A stretch of 64,000 nucleotides of DNA from NCBI GenBank assembly GCA_029259635.1, contig JAJDEU010000050.1:1-64000 (forward strand), written 5' to 3'. Position numbers and translations under genes: made by a program. This document shows, in pieces, positions 7,870 to 15,944 of the stretch (within the stretch, counting starts at the first letter, position 1; every line of letters begins with the position of its first letter). Below the pieces are notes generated by a model that worked only from the letters and a program-made list of their open reading frames with translations, made no database searches and was not told the DNA's origin. The DNA comes from Planctomycetota bacterium (GTDB lineage: Bacteria > Planctomycetota > UBA1135 > GCA-002686595).

Positions 7870-8784
7870 CTAGCGTCCGTGGCTGCCAGCGTACTGACCG
7901 AGAACCATCGCGGTTCGGAGACAGGGCGAGCGCAGGGCGAACCGGAGCTTGCCGGGCACCTTCATCTTGAACATGTAGCGCAGGTCTTCGCGCACCTCAT
8001 AGACGATCCCGCGCAGCACGGAGATCAGGTTCGGGCGAATCAGGTGCGCGTGGGTCTCGCGGTGAAAGCTGGCGTCCACGCGGTAGCGCTCATAGGCCTT
8101 GACGAGTGTGTAGGAGTGAGCGTGAAAGGCGAGAGCGTCCGGCGCATAGGCGATGCGCCAGCCCCAGGTCAGTGCTCGTGCGGCCCAGGCAAAGTCCTCG
8201 CCGAAGCTCGTCTCGGGAAACGGGATCTCGCGAAAGATCGACGAGCGAATGGCGCTCGCGACGTTGTTGAAGCGCAGGTAGCGCGCGCGCTCGTAGGGTC
8301 CCAGATTCCACACGCCGCCCAGCGAATCGAGATCGCGAACCGAGGCGTCCTCGGAGGCCTCGGGAAGGGAGAGCACCGTGCGCGCCGTCAGCGGATCGTC
8401 GTCGGGAAAGGGCAAGACGCGGCCGTAGACTCCGGCCACGCGTTCATCCTTGAAGGGCTCTAGCAGCCGACGCACGAAGCCCGGCTCGGGAACGACATCC
8501 TGGGAGAGGAAGACCAGGAACTCCCCCGTCGCGCCTTTCGCGCAGCGGTTGCGCGTGCGTCCGTGTCCAAACTCCGACTGCGGAATCACGCCGACGCGGA
8601 CGCCCGCGGATCTGAGGAGCTCGACGCTGCGATCGCTCGAGCTCGAATCCACCGCGCAAATCTCGATCTCCCCGGCGTAGTCCTGAGCCGCGATCGCGGG
8701 CAATAAGCGTTCAAGATCACCCTCCCCGTTCCAGGTGGGCAGAATGATCGTGACTTTGGGTGTTGCTGTGGACTCGGCGGGCAT
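7870..8784 (-). CDS. Glycosyltransferase family 2, rhamnosyltransferase-like
   Basis: A 304-residue GT2 enzyme and the first gene of the glycosyltransferase operon. KVTIILPTWNGEGDLERLL opens the GT-A fold. EICAVDSSSSDRS and FGHGRTRNRCAKGATGEF match the HGxTRN signature of rhamnosyltransferase-type GT2 proteins, and LVFLSQDVVPEP gives the metal-binding region. PFPETSFGEDFAWAARAL is the acceptor-side E-D motif, and the same TSFGED element is present in the GT2 half of the next protein, suggesting the two GT2 domains are paralogues. No membrane segment is obvious, so it probably acts at the cytoplasmic face of the membrane on a lipid-linked glycan. Confidence 0.88.
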   Translation of the reverse strand: MPAESTATPKVTIILPTWNGEGDLERLLPAIAAQDYAGEIEICAVDSSSSDRSVELLRSAGVRVGVIPQSEFGHGRTRNRCAKGATGEFLVFLSQDVVPEPGFVRRLLEPFKDERVAGVYGRVLPFPDDDPLTARTVLSLPEASEDASVRDLDSLGGVWNLGPYERARYLRFNNVASAIRSSIFREIPFPETSFGEDFAWAARALTWGWRIAYAPDALAFHAHSYTLVKAYERYRVDASFHRETHAHLIRPNLISVLRGIVYEVREDLRYMFKMKVPGKLRFALRSPCLRTAMVLGQYAGSHGR

Positions 8785-8890
8785 GAGCTTCTTCGCAATC
8801 GGGGCTTTCGTTGGTCATCGAAACCCCTGAGGAACGGCGTTCTAGGGGTTAGAGCATTCCCTCAGTAAACAACAGGATACCAGCCTCTAC

Positions 8891-8914
8891 CGGTCGGAGC
8901 CGCAACTCCGACCG
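8891..8914. terminator. Hairpin between OPT gene and glycosyltransferase operon
   Basis: A 9-bp perfect stem (CGGTCGGAG / CTCCGACCG) with a 6-nt loop, followed on the + strand by TTCTTCTT. It lies 30 nt beyond the stop of the minus-strand OPT transporter, but the T-rich side faces the plus strand, where no gene precedes it. A role as terminator for the minus-strand gene is therefore only weakly supported. The remainder of 8785-8944 shows nothing else recognisable. Confidence 0.35.
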
Positions 8915-8944
8915 TTCTTCTTAATCGCTTCATCGTGGGCCCGC

Positions 8945-10912
8945 TCAGCTCTCTTTACGCGGTCGCCCAATCCTGAAGAACCAGAACGATATGCCGACCA
9001 GCATCGCGATGGCAATTCCGTCCATGATCAGCTTTTCTCCGGCCACCGCGGGGTCGTAGACCTCGAAGAGCAGGTCTTCAACCCAGGTATCTTTCAGGGC
9101 GCGAGGCACGGCTATCAAAACACCGGCGATAGCTTCACCTGCGATCAATCCGGATGCGAGCAGGACGCCTCGTTCGTGACCGGCCTGCTTCGCTTCGTCA
9201 GAGGCTGTTTTGCTGCGCATGGCAAACCAGCTGAGCAAACCGCCGAGGAGGATGGCTGCTGAAAGTCCGAAGGGGAGATACATTCCGACGGCGACCGGCA
9301 TTACGTGGAGTCGAGCCTTCGACTTCATCGGAATCAAGATCAGCTGGTCGATCAGAATAATGACCAGCCCAATTCCGATGCCTGCGGAAATTAGAGTCCA
9401 GGGAAGCTCCTCTTCCCCAAAAAAACCGTTCATGAGCTGAGCGAAGAGCTGCGCTTGAGGCGCCTCGAGCGCGCGGCCCTGATCTTCTATCGCGAGATGC
9501 GCGTCGGTTCCAATTCCCTGGCCGGTGTGCAGGAGAGTCAGAGCCCCCCACATCACGAAGGACGCGGTCACAACACCGATGACTTCGACCCACTGTTGGC
9601 GATATGGAGTCGCTCCGACGAGCGAGCCGGTCTTCAAATCCTGGCACACATCGCCCGAGGTGCAGGTCGCGCAGCAAACGACACCGGCCACTCCGAGAGT
9701 CGCGATGATCGCGATTTCACCTTCGAAACCGAAGAGAAAGATGAAGCCCGAAGTGAGGAGCACACTGCAGATCGTCATGCCCGAGACCGGCGAGTTGCTC
9801 GATCCCACCAGGCCGACGATATAAGCGGCAACCGCGACAAAGAAGAAGGAACACAGCGTCATCAACACTGTGGCCAAGACCGAGACACCAAAACTATCCG
9901 TGAGATCGTAGTAGAGCCCCAACGTGATCAGCATGGTCGCTGCGACCAGCAAGAGGATCCACGAGCGACTCATATCCTGTTGAGTGCGATGAATCGGCGC
10001 GCCGGACTTCATCGAAGCGCGATAGCCCCCGACCGTCTCGCGGATGCCCTGAGCGATGCCATTGCGGATCATTATGATCGACCAGAGTCCGCCGACGACC
10101 ATCGCGCCCACTCCCAAGTAGCGCATGTTGGTCTTGAGCGTCCCCTGCAGTCCGGGATCCGCCAGATCGATTCCGTCGTATCCCGTCATCGTCATGAGCG
10201 GACCACCGATCAGCCAGGCGATCGCTCCGCCGACGAACACGAGCGCGGCGATATTGATCCCGACGATGTAGCCCACGCCGACCAGGGCGGGTGCTGCGGT
10301 CATTCCGGTGAAGAAGTGAGCTTTGCCCGCTGTGATGTGCAACTTCAGACTGCCGCTCAGGACCGCGTAACCGTCGGCCAAGAATTTGAGCAGAGCGCCC
10401 ACCCCGAGCGCCGAAAAGATCATGCGCATCCCCGCGCCACCCTCTTGTCCCGCCGTGAGCACCTTCGCGCAGGCCACGCCCTCCGGGTAGATCAACTCCT
10501 CGTCGTCCACGATCATGGGCTTGCGAAGCGGGATCATGAACAAGACGCCGAGCAAACCGCCGGTGATCGAGACGAGCGTCACCGTCCAGAAGTCGAAATC
10601 CGTCCACACGCCGACGATGACCAGTGCTGGCATCGTGAAGATGATTCCCGCCGCGAGCGACTCCCCCGCCGACGCGATCGTCTGAACCGTGTTGTTCTCG
10701 AGGATCGTGCCGTTCTTGAGCACGCCGCGCAGAATGCCCATCGAGATGACGGCCGCGGGAATCGACGCGCTCACCGTCAGGCCAGCGAAGAGCCCCAGGT
10801 ACACGTTGGCCACTCCCATGACCATCCCGACCATGATTCCGAGGATGATGGCCCTCGGTGTGATTTCTCGAAGAGCGCTGTGATCGTCCGCGGAGGTTTC
10901 GGTTGTCGACAT
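8945..10912 (-). CDS. OPT-family (oligopeptide transporter family) membrane transporter
   Basis: A 655-residue integral membrane protein with about 14-16 hydrophobic segments. The early block NTVQTIASAGESLAAGIIF is a hallmark of prokaryotic OPT proteins. Further family features are the repeated glycine-rich helices and the segment EELIYPEGVACAKVLTAGQ. OPT proteins are proton-coupled importers; characterised members carry oligopeptides or metal chelates, but the bacterial branch is poorly characterised and the substrate cannot be inferred. It stands alone: 117 nt separate it from the lipoprotein gene downstream in sequence and 160 nt from the glycosyltransferase operon. The start ATG gives MSTTETSADDHSALREITPRA, a short cytoplasmic lead before helix 1. 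Confidence 0.88.
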   Translation of the reverse strand: MSTTETSADDHSALREITPRAIILGIMVGMVMGVANVYLGLFAGLTVSASIPAAVISMGILRGVLKNGTILENNTVQTIASAGESLAAGIIFTMPALVIVGVWTDFDFWTVTLVSITGGLLGVLFMIPLRKPMIVDDEELIYPEGVACAKVLTAGQEGGAGMRMIFSALGVGALLKFLADGYAVLSGSLKLHITAGKAHFFTGMTAAPALVGVGYIVGINIAALVFVGGAIAWLIGGPLMTMTGYDGIDLADPGLQGTLKTNMRYLGVGAMVVGGLWSIIMIRNGIAQGIRETVGGYRASMKSGAPIHRTQQDMSRSWILLLVAATMLITLGLYYDLTDSFGVSVLATVLMTLCSFFFVAVAAYIVGLVGSSNSPVSGMTICSVLLTSGFIFLFGFEGEIAIIATLGVAGVVCCATCTSGDVCQDLKTGSLVGATPYRQQWVEVIGVVTASFVMWGALTLLHTGQGIGTDAHLAIEDQGRALEAPQAQLFAQLMNGFFGEEELPWTLISAGIGIGLVIILIDQLILIPMKSKARLHVMPVAVGMYLPFGLSAAILLGGLLSWFAMRSKTASDEAKQAGHERGVLLASGLIAGEAIAGVLIAVPRALKDTWVEDLLFEVYDPAVAGEKLIMDGIAIAMLVGISFWFFRIGRPRKES

Positions 10913-11029
10913 GGCGAGGATTCTAGCGAGATCGACGCTCGGCTTCCTTAGCCATCCCCGTTCCGTCGTGGAGAGGAGGTTGTCGCGGGGTCTGAGCGCA
11001 CTCGGACCCTACGTCGCGGGTCCATCCAC

Positions 11030-12337
11030 TCAGGGGCCGAAGCGCCGCAAGCGAGTCGTTCCCGCCTGAAGCACGTAGAGGTCCCCGTCGCCGGAGATGG
11101 CCGTCGAGAAGGATGCGCCCGGCGCGAAGTCGGGGCCCGTCGAAGGACACACCGAGCTCAGGGTCGCGCAGTCCCCCGCCGGCGCTAGAGGGCAGTCCAC
11201 GAAGCCCGCGATCGAATCTCGGCGCAGCACGCCGGTCGCCGAGTCGATCCAGTACAGCTCACCCGTGGCCGCGATCGCGGGTGCCTGCGGCGCGGCGGTC
11301 TGCGCCGAGAGCACGACGTCGGACACCGACGCGGCGGTGCCGTCCCCCGTCTCCGTGAGAACCATTCCGGTCAGCGTTCCGAGCACCGGATCAAGGCCGG
11401 TGAAGATGATGTTGCGCAGGCGGTGACCCTCTCCGCCGTCGCCGCGCTCGGTCACCACCAAGCGATCGGCGCAGTGCGCGCTCACGCCCGTCGGCGCGTC
11501 AAACATAGCTTGCACCAAACTCCCGTCGGCAAAGCCCGCACCGGCCGGTCCCATTCCCGCGGCGGTGAAGACCATGCTGTTCGGATCGAGCGGCGAGCTC
11601 GCGACTATTATTCGAATCGCGTTGTTGCCGGTGTCGGCGACGAAGACGAGGCCACCTTCGATCGGGCACAGCTCGCTCTCCGGGTCCAGCGCGAAGCCCG
11701 CAGCCGACCGCGCGGCGCCATCGAGAAAAGCCGGCGCCATCGACGGCGTGCCGGCGTAGTGAAGCAGGAAGTTGGGCGTGCGCCGACCGACAGCGAGGAT
11801 GGTGTTCGAGACGAGCTCGGCGACAACCACCGTGTCGTTATCGAGAACTGCGATTCCGGCCAACTGCGCTTGGACACCGGCGCCGGCGAAGAAACCGCTG
11901 ACAAAGGCGTCGAGCGTGTCCACCGGCAGAAGGTGTGTGATCACGGGATTGACGGGATCCGTGAGGTCGAGCTCGAGAACCGTCGAGTCTCCCGTCGCCG
12001 ACAGAATCGCCGTGGCATAGAACAGATCCGGTCCGCTCTGAGCGGCGGCGATTCGCGTGAGGGTCGAGACCGGCGGCGTGAGCAAGCTCAACGCAACCGG
12101 CAAGTCGATCTCGCTGCAGCTCAAGAAGAGCTGGTCCGCGCCGTTGCAGCCGTTCGTTCCCGACAGAGACGGAACGACGAGATTGACGGGACCGCCCGCT
12201 CCTGGACCGACATTTCCCGGTCCGGTCGGCCCGTCCTTGCAACTGAGGATCAGCAGGAGCGAGCAAGCGAAGAGAAGCGGTCCGCGTGCGAGCGGAGTGC
12301 GGCGGATCGTGGTGTTCCAACAAGGGTGCCTAGCCAT
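11030..12337 (-). CDS. NHL/beta-propeller-like lipoprotein
   Basis: A 435-residue predicted lipoprotein. The start at 12337 is preferred over an upstream in-frame ATG because it places an Arg-rich n-region and hydrophobic core just before LLILSC (lipidated Cys33). A glycine/proline linker follows. The body has repeats resembling NHL or similar propeller blades: GLVFVADTGNNAIRIIVAS, ADRLVVTERGDGGEGHRLRN, GELYWIDSATGVLRRD and GDLYVLQAGTTRLRRFG. Several cysteine pairs are present, as expected outside the cytoplasm. Such propellers usually mediate binding; the ligand is unknown. It follows the sulfatase-like gene by 107 nt and may be the last gene of the respiratory cluster transcript or be independently transcribed. 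Confidence 0.72.
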   Translation of the reverse strand: MARHPCWNTTIRRTPLARGPLLFACSLLLILSCKDGPTGPGNVGPGAGGPVNLVVPSLSGTNGCNGADQLFLSCSEIDLPVALSLLTPPVSTLTRIAAAQSGPDLFYATAILSATGDSTVLELDLTDPVNPVITHLLPVDTLDAFVSGFFAGAGVQAQLAGIAVLDNDTVVVAELVSNTILAVGRRTPNFLLHYAGTPSMAPAFLDGAARSAAGFALDPESELCPIEGGLVFVADTGNNAIRIIVASSPLDPNSMVFTAAGMGPAGAGFADGSLVQAMFDAPTGVSAHCADRLVVTERGDGGEGHRLRNIIFTGLDPVLGTLTGMVLTETGDGTAASVSDVVLSAQTAAPQAPAIAATGELYWIDSATGVLRRDSIAGFVDCPLAPAGDCATLSSVCPSTGPDFAPGASFSTAISGDGDLYVLQAGTTRLRRFGP

Positions 12338-12444
12338 AGGCCGAGTGTTGCGGTCCCAGAAGCGCGATTCAAGGGCCGGGGGAAGGCGCACCGGCCCGGC
12401 GCTCGGCATCCATTGAGGACGCCGGAATCGCCACCGCCCGCTAG

Positions 12445-13911
12445 CTACTCGCCCGTGTAGCCGAGCGCCTTGAGTTCGCGCTCCAGGCTCTCGTCCGGCG
12501 GCAGCACGTGAGACGCCGAACGGCCGTCCAGAAGCTCCAGTCGCCGCTCGACCGCCTCTCGGAGGTGCTCTTCGATCAGGGCCTCCGCTCGCTCCGCGCG
12601 CCCGCGTGCACTGCCCGACGCCCCTCCCGCCGTCAGCAGGTTCTCTCCCTCGGTCGGGTCCGAGGAGCCGTCGAAAAGTCGGACGGTTTCGCTCGCCGGG
12701 TCCGACGGATCGTCGAGACTCGAGAGGTAGACGGTGTTGCCCACGCGCACGGATCGACGCCAGGGAATCGAACGCTCGGAGTAGAGATGCTCGGTCGTCT
12801 CGGCAAACAGCGGGAGTTCGGAGCGACGACCACCGGTGAAGAGCGGCCGCAGACTGCGCGAGTCCGAGACCTCGGCGGGCGGCAAGTTCGCGACGTCGAG
12901 CAGAGTCGCAAAGAGATCGATCAAGCCGACCGGCTCCTCAATTACCTTTCCTCCCGCGAGCTCGCCCCGCAGTCGAATCAGGAGCGGAACGTGAAGAGTC
13001 TCGGTGTGCAGTTGGTGATGCCCCCACTCGCCGTGTTCCCCGAACTCCTCGCCGTGGTCGCTCGTGATCGCGACGATTGCGCCTTCGAGCTCGCCACCCG
13101 TCTCGGTCTCAGCCAAGAGTCGCCCGAGCTCGTGATCCGTGAAAGCGACTTCGGCGCCATAGAGCGCGCGCAATTGTTCCCAGTCTCGCTCTACAAATTC
13201 TTCGCGGTCCCGTAACAAGCGCTGACCGTCGGGTTGCGCTTCCCCACCGGCTTCGCGCGCGGCGCGAATATCCGCGATCGCTTCGTTGAGCGGACCGGTG
13301 TAGTCCCCAGCAAAACGCGCGACCCACTCGGGCGGCGCGACGTAGGGCAGGTGAACTTGGTAGGTGTGCAGGAGCAGGAAGGTCGGTCGCTCATCCTCGG
13401 AAGTCTGCAGCCACTCAAGCGCCTGATCGACTTTCGCCGTCACTCCTTCATAGCGCCCCTCGAGAACCTCGAAACCCTGACACAGATTCCAAATGCGGCC
13501 GAGCGGTCCGCCATCGGTAAAGGCCGCCGTCCGATAGCCGGCGGCGGCAAACCGTTCGGCGAGCGTTTCGAACACCGGCGGCAAGCCGGGCGTTCCGCGC
13601 TCCAGACTGGTCAAGTTTGCGACGCGATGCGACCACGGATACAAGCCGGTGAAGAGCGTCGCGTGACTGGTCGCCGTGTTCGGAGCCTGCGCGAAACAGC
13701 GAGCGAAGCGCGTCGATTGCTGCGCGAGTCGATCGAGGTTCGGACTGAGTCCGAGCTCGTTGCCGTAGCTACCCAGCGCATCGGCGCGCAGGGTATCGAC
13801 GATGACGAGGAGTACCGGCGGACGGTCGGCGTCATCGGCTCCGCCCGAGCACGCCAGCGCGAAGAGCAGCGCGAGACACCACGGGCTTGGAAGGTTTGAA
13901 AGTTTCGGCAT
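12445..13911 (-). CDS. Sulfatase-like (alkaline phosphatase superfamily) lipoprotein with Thr nucleophile
   Basis: A 488-residue protein. The start at 13911 is chosen because it follows GGGGAG by about 9 nt and gives a lipoprotein signal ending LFALAC (Cys21), and because an upstream start would overlap the previous gene. The alkaline phosphatase/sulfatase fold is shown by the metal ligand in LLVIVDTLRADALGSYG (residues 35-50), the nucleophile region PNTATSHATLFTGLYP, the second metal site VAITSDHGEEFGEHGEWGHH and HVPLLIRL. The nucleophile position reads Thr79 in T-x-x-S-H, not the Cys/Ser-x-Pro-x-Arg that is converted to formylglycine in true sulfatases. It is therefore more likely a phosphoesterase or transferase on an envelope substrate. 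It lies 40 nt after the Sco-like gene. Confidence 0.8.
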   Translation of the reverse strand: MPKLSNLPSPWCLALLFALACSGGADDADRPPVLLVIVDTLRADALGSYGNELGLSPNLDRLAQQSTRFARCFAQAPNTATSHATLFTGLYPWSHRVANLTSLERGTPGLPPVFETLAERFAAAGYRTAAFTDGGPLGRIWNLCQGFEVLEGRYEGVTAKVDQALEWLQTSEDERPTFLLLHTYQVHLPYVAPPEWVARFAGDYTGPLNEAIADIRAAREAGGEAQPDGQRLLRDREEFVERDWEQLRALYGAEVAFTDHELGRLLAETETGGELEGAIVAITSDHGEEFGEHGEWGHHQLHTETLHVPLLIRLRGELAGGKVIEEPVGLIDLFATLLDVANLPPAEVSDSRSLRPLFTGGRRSELPLFAETTEHLYSERSIPWRRSVRVGNTVYLSSLDDPSDPASETVRLFDGSSDPTEGENLLTAGGASGSARGRAERAEALIEEHLREAVERRLELLDGRSASHVLPPDESLERELKALGYTGE

Positions 13912-13951
13912 GAGCGCTCTCTCCCCGTTGAACGGTTTCACGCCGGGATTG

Positions 13952-14644
13952 TTAGCGCTCGACAGCTTCACCGGGCTCCGGATCCGCTCCGACCCAGTTC
14001 GCCAGAATTCCCGACTCACGCGCCAACCGATCCGCTTCGCTCGAACCACTCCGATAATGTCCGCGCAGTCGAGCATGTCGATCCAAGAGGAACACGGACG
14101 AGCGCGGATCGTCGGCCGCCTGCCGGAAGTAAAGCAGCTCCTCCCCCTCGAGGTCCATGACGAACAAGTTGTTCGGACGCCGCGCCGTCTTCTCCTCGAT
14201 GAGTCGATCGAGTTCCACCGATTCTCCGCCGCGCACCAAAACCAGGTAGACCACCATCGAAGCGAGACCGCGCAAGCGACTGCGGCGAATGCGGAACTCC
14301 TCGAAGCTCTTGTCGCTCGTCTCCGAACTCGAGAGGTCGAGCGTGCAGACGACGAGCAGCTGATTTTTTAGCTCGGCGAGCGAGACGGTCCGCCCGTCGG
14401 TCAAGGCGAACTCGCGACTCTCCGGTGTCCGCTCGAAGCCCGGCGGCGGATCGGGGTATTCAGCGCCGAGGCTCTTGAAAAGCGGCATCGACCAAAAGCT
14501 GCCGACGAGGAGCACCCAGAACCAGGGCTTCGTCATGATCGCGAGCGGCGGGTTCGTCTCCGGCGGCGGAGAGAGCGAATCGCTGGCTTCGCCTTCGGGT
14601 TCGGCAGGCGCTGTCGGTTCCTCTGGCGCGATCTCTGGTGACAT
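13952..14644 (-). CDS. Sco1/SenC-like thioredoxin-fold protein lacking the CxxxC motif
   Basis: A 230-residue membrane-anchored protein: a Pro/Glu-rich N-terminal tail, one transmembrane helix at about 40-56, then a periplasmic domain. REFALTDGRTVSLAELKNQL corresponds to the strand and loop before the active site of Sco/peroxiredoxin-like folds, and SSVFLLDRHARLRGHYR to the D-x-x-G-x-x-x-G-x-Y region near the Sco C-terminus. The place where Sco has its copper-binding CxxxC reads CTLDL, with one cysteine (Cys100) only. Position at the end of a cytochrome oxidase cluster supports a role in oxidase assembly, but copper binding by the classical site seems impossible. Homology is distant. An alternative is a generic thioredoxin-fold protein. 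Confidence 0.6.
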   Translation of the reverse strand: MSPEIAPEEPTAPAEPEGEASDSLSPPPETNPPLAIMTKPWFWVLLVGSFWSMPLFKSLGAEYPDPPPGFERTPESREFALTDGRTVSLAELKNQLLVVCTLDLSSSETSDKSFEEFRIRRSRLRGLASMVVYLVLVRGGESVELDRLIEEKTARRPNNLFVMDLEGEELLYFRQAADDPRSSVFLLDRHARLRGHYRSGSSEADRLARESGILANWVGADPEPGEAVER

Positions 14645-14716
14645 GGTGAGCCTCGAAAGCGAGCGGTTAGACGTGCGCGCCCGAAGCGGTCACCGGGAGG
14701 ACGGCTCGGCTTTGCT

Positions 14717-14908
14717 CTAGCGGAGAACCTTGCGCACCCAGTAGAGCACGCCCATGACGATCACGTAGGGAAAGCCAAGAAAGCCAATGACGTAGGCTAA
14801 GGTCTCGATGCCGCCGCCGACGGGACAGGTCGGGCAAGCAGAGGCACTGGGCGCGATCGCCGCGAAGGCGAAGAGTAGCAGCGCGGCGCGAAGCAGCTGC
14901 GCTCTCAT
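14717..14908 (-). CDS. Small exported membrane protein with CPTC motif in the oxidase cluster
   Basis: A 63-residue protein. The start at 14908 overlaps the stop of the cox subunit IV gene by 4 nt (ATGA). A signal sequence (MRAQLLRAALLLFAFAAIAPSASA) is followed immediately by CPTCPVGGG and one transmembrane helix (IGFLGFPYVIVMGVLYWV) with a basic end. The exposed CPTC at the mature N-terminus could bind copper or take part in thiol exchange during oxidase assembly; this is inference from location and motif. The coupling to subunit IV strongly supports it being a real gene. Confidence 0.68.
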   Translation of the reverse strand: MRAQLLRAALLLFAFAAIAPSASACPTCPVGGGIETLAYVIGFLGFPYVIVMGVLYWVRKVLR

Positions 14909-15240
14909 CGGTAGATGCTCTCGAGCATGATGATAATGACAGCCCCGCCCATATAGATCGGCGTGTAGGCGATCCAGCGAGTCCACTTCGCCTCGTGGTT
15001 GAGGTGCATGAAGTAGGCGGCGACGAGACCGGCCTTCAGGATCGCCAGGATGCAGAGCAAGAGCATCTTGGTCGTACTACTCCAGTCGGCGCCGTAGACC
15101 GGGGGAACGAAGAGTTCGATGAAGGTCAGAAAGCCCAGGATCAGGAAGATGTAGACGTACATCTGCCGCTTGGACACCTCGACCGTCGGGTGAGCTTCGC
15201 TGACGCCGTGATCGTCGCTCGCTGTTGATTGATCTGCCAT
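14905..15240 (-). CDS. Cytochrome c oxidase subunit IV-type protein
   Basis: A 111-residue protein. The start ATG at 15240 was chosen because the longer frame runs back into the subunit III gene. It has a short charged N-terminus, then three hydrophobic helices: MYVYIFLILGFLTFIELFV, MLLLCILAILKAGLVAAYFM and the C-terminal YTPIYMGGAVIIIML. The MHLNHEAKW segment between helices 2 and 3 is typical of the prokaryotic cytochrome c oxidase subunit IV family (CtaF/CyoD-like). It sits 37 nt after subunit III. Its likely role is assembly or stability of the oxidase. Confidence 0.82.
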   Translation of the reverse strand: MADQSTASDDHGVSEAHPTVEVSKRQMYVYIFLILGFLTFIELFVPPVYGADWSSTTKMLLLCILAILKAGLVAAYFMHLNHEAKWTRWIAYTPIYMGGAVIIIMLESIYR

Positions 15241-15277
15241 GGCTCGTTTTGAGTTGGGTGAAGAGAGAGGGCCGCGC

Positions 15278-15931
15278 TTACAGCAGGTAGATGAACGTGA
15301 AGACCAGGATCCAGACCAGGTCGACGAAGTGCCAAAACAAGCCGACCAATTCGACCGGGCTGGCGCTGTCGCCGCCTTGGGTGTACTTGCCCTGAACGGC
15401 ACCTTTGAAAATGCAGATCAGATAGATCACGCCACTGAGCACGTGCAATCCGTGAAAGCCCGTAACGGCGTAGAAGGTCGTGCCGAACAGGCTGTTGATC
15501 GCTTCTCCCTCGAAGGAGCTGTTTACGAAGCCGACGCCGTTATGAACGAGGTGCTGGTATTCATAGACCTGAATGCCTAGGAAGCCGATGCCTCCGAGGA
15601 TCGTCAGCCCAAGCCACTTCACGAGCGAAGCTTTGTTCTTCTCCTGCGCCGCCAGGACGGCGAAGACCATCGTCAAGGACGAACAGATCAGAAGGAAGGT
15701 CGCGAAAGCCGTCAGGTTGATGCCCAGAACCTCCGCCGGAACGGGCCACTCTTGCGCGGTCGCGCGCAGAATGCCGTAGGCAAACAGGAGGCCGCCGAAG
15801 GACATGCCGTCCTGGGCGATGAACATCCACATAGCGATCTTGCCGCCGGTGGCTTTGCCAAAGTGCGGGTCTTCCGCAGCTAGGTCAGAGTGATCTCCGT
15901 GACTCTCGGTCGCGGCATGGACGGTGCTCAT
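15278..15931 (-). CDS. ctaE: Cytochrome c oxidase subunit III
   Basis: A 217-residue heme-copper oxidase subunit III. After a His-rich, hydrophilic N-terminus the five-helix core follows: MWMFIAQDGMSFGGLLFAYG, a second helix around FATFLLICSSLTMVFAV, FLGIQVYEYQHL with the conserved glutamate region, FYAVTGFHGLHVLSGVIYL and FWHFVDLVWILVFTFIYLL. The GFHGLHV and WHFVDLVW motifs are diagnostic. It stabilises the catalytic core and supports proton uptake. It lies 13 nt after a second, shorter subunit III-like gene; the two are probably paralogues within one enzyme. Confidence 0.9.
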   Translation of the reverse strand: MSTVHAATESHGDHSDLAAEDPHFGKATGGKIAMWMFIAQDGMSFGGLLFAYGILRATAQEWPVPAEVLGINLTAFATFLLICSSLTMVFAVLAAQEKNKASLVKWLGLTILGGIGFLGIQVYEYQHLVHNGVGFVNSSFEGEAINSLFGTTFYAVTGFHGLHVLSGVIYLICIFKGAVQGKYTQGGDSASPVELVGLFWHFVDLVWILVFTFIYLL

Positions 15932-15944
15932 AGGTCAATCACCT

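Noticed and set aside
8891..8914. The hairpin as a firm terminator of the OPT gene
   Set aside because: Its T-rich side lies on the opposite strand from the OPT transcript, so it is listed only as a weak candidate.
9455..10951. A 498-codon open frame antisense to the OPT transporter
   Set aside because: Charged low-information translation, no motif, fully opposite a convincing membrane transporter.
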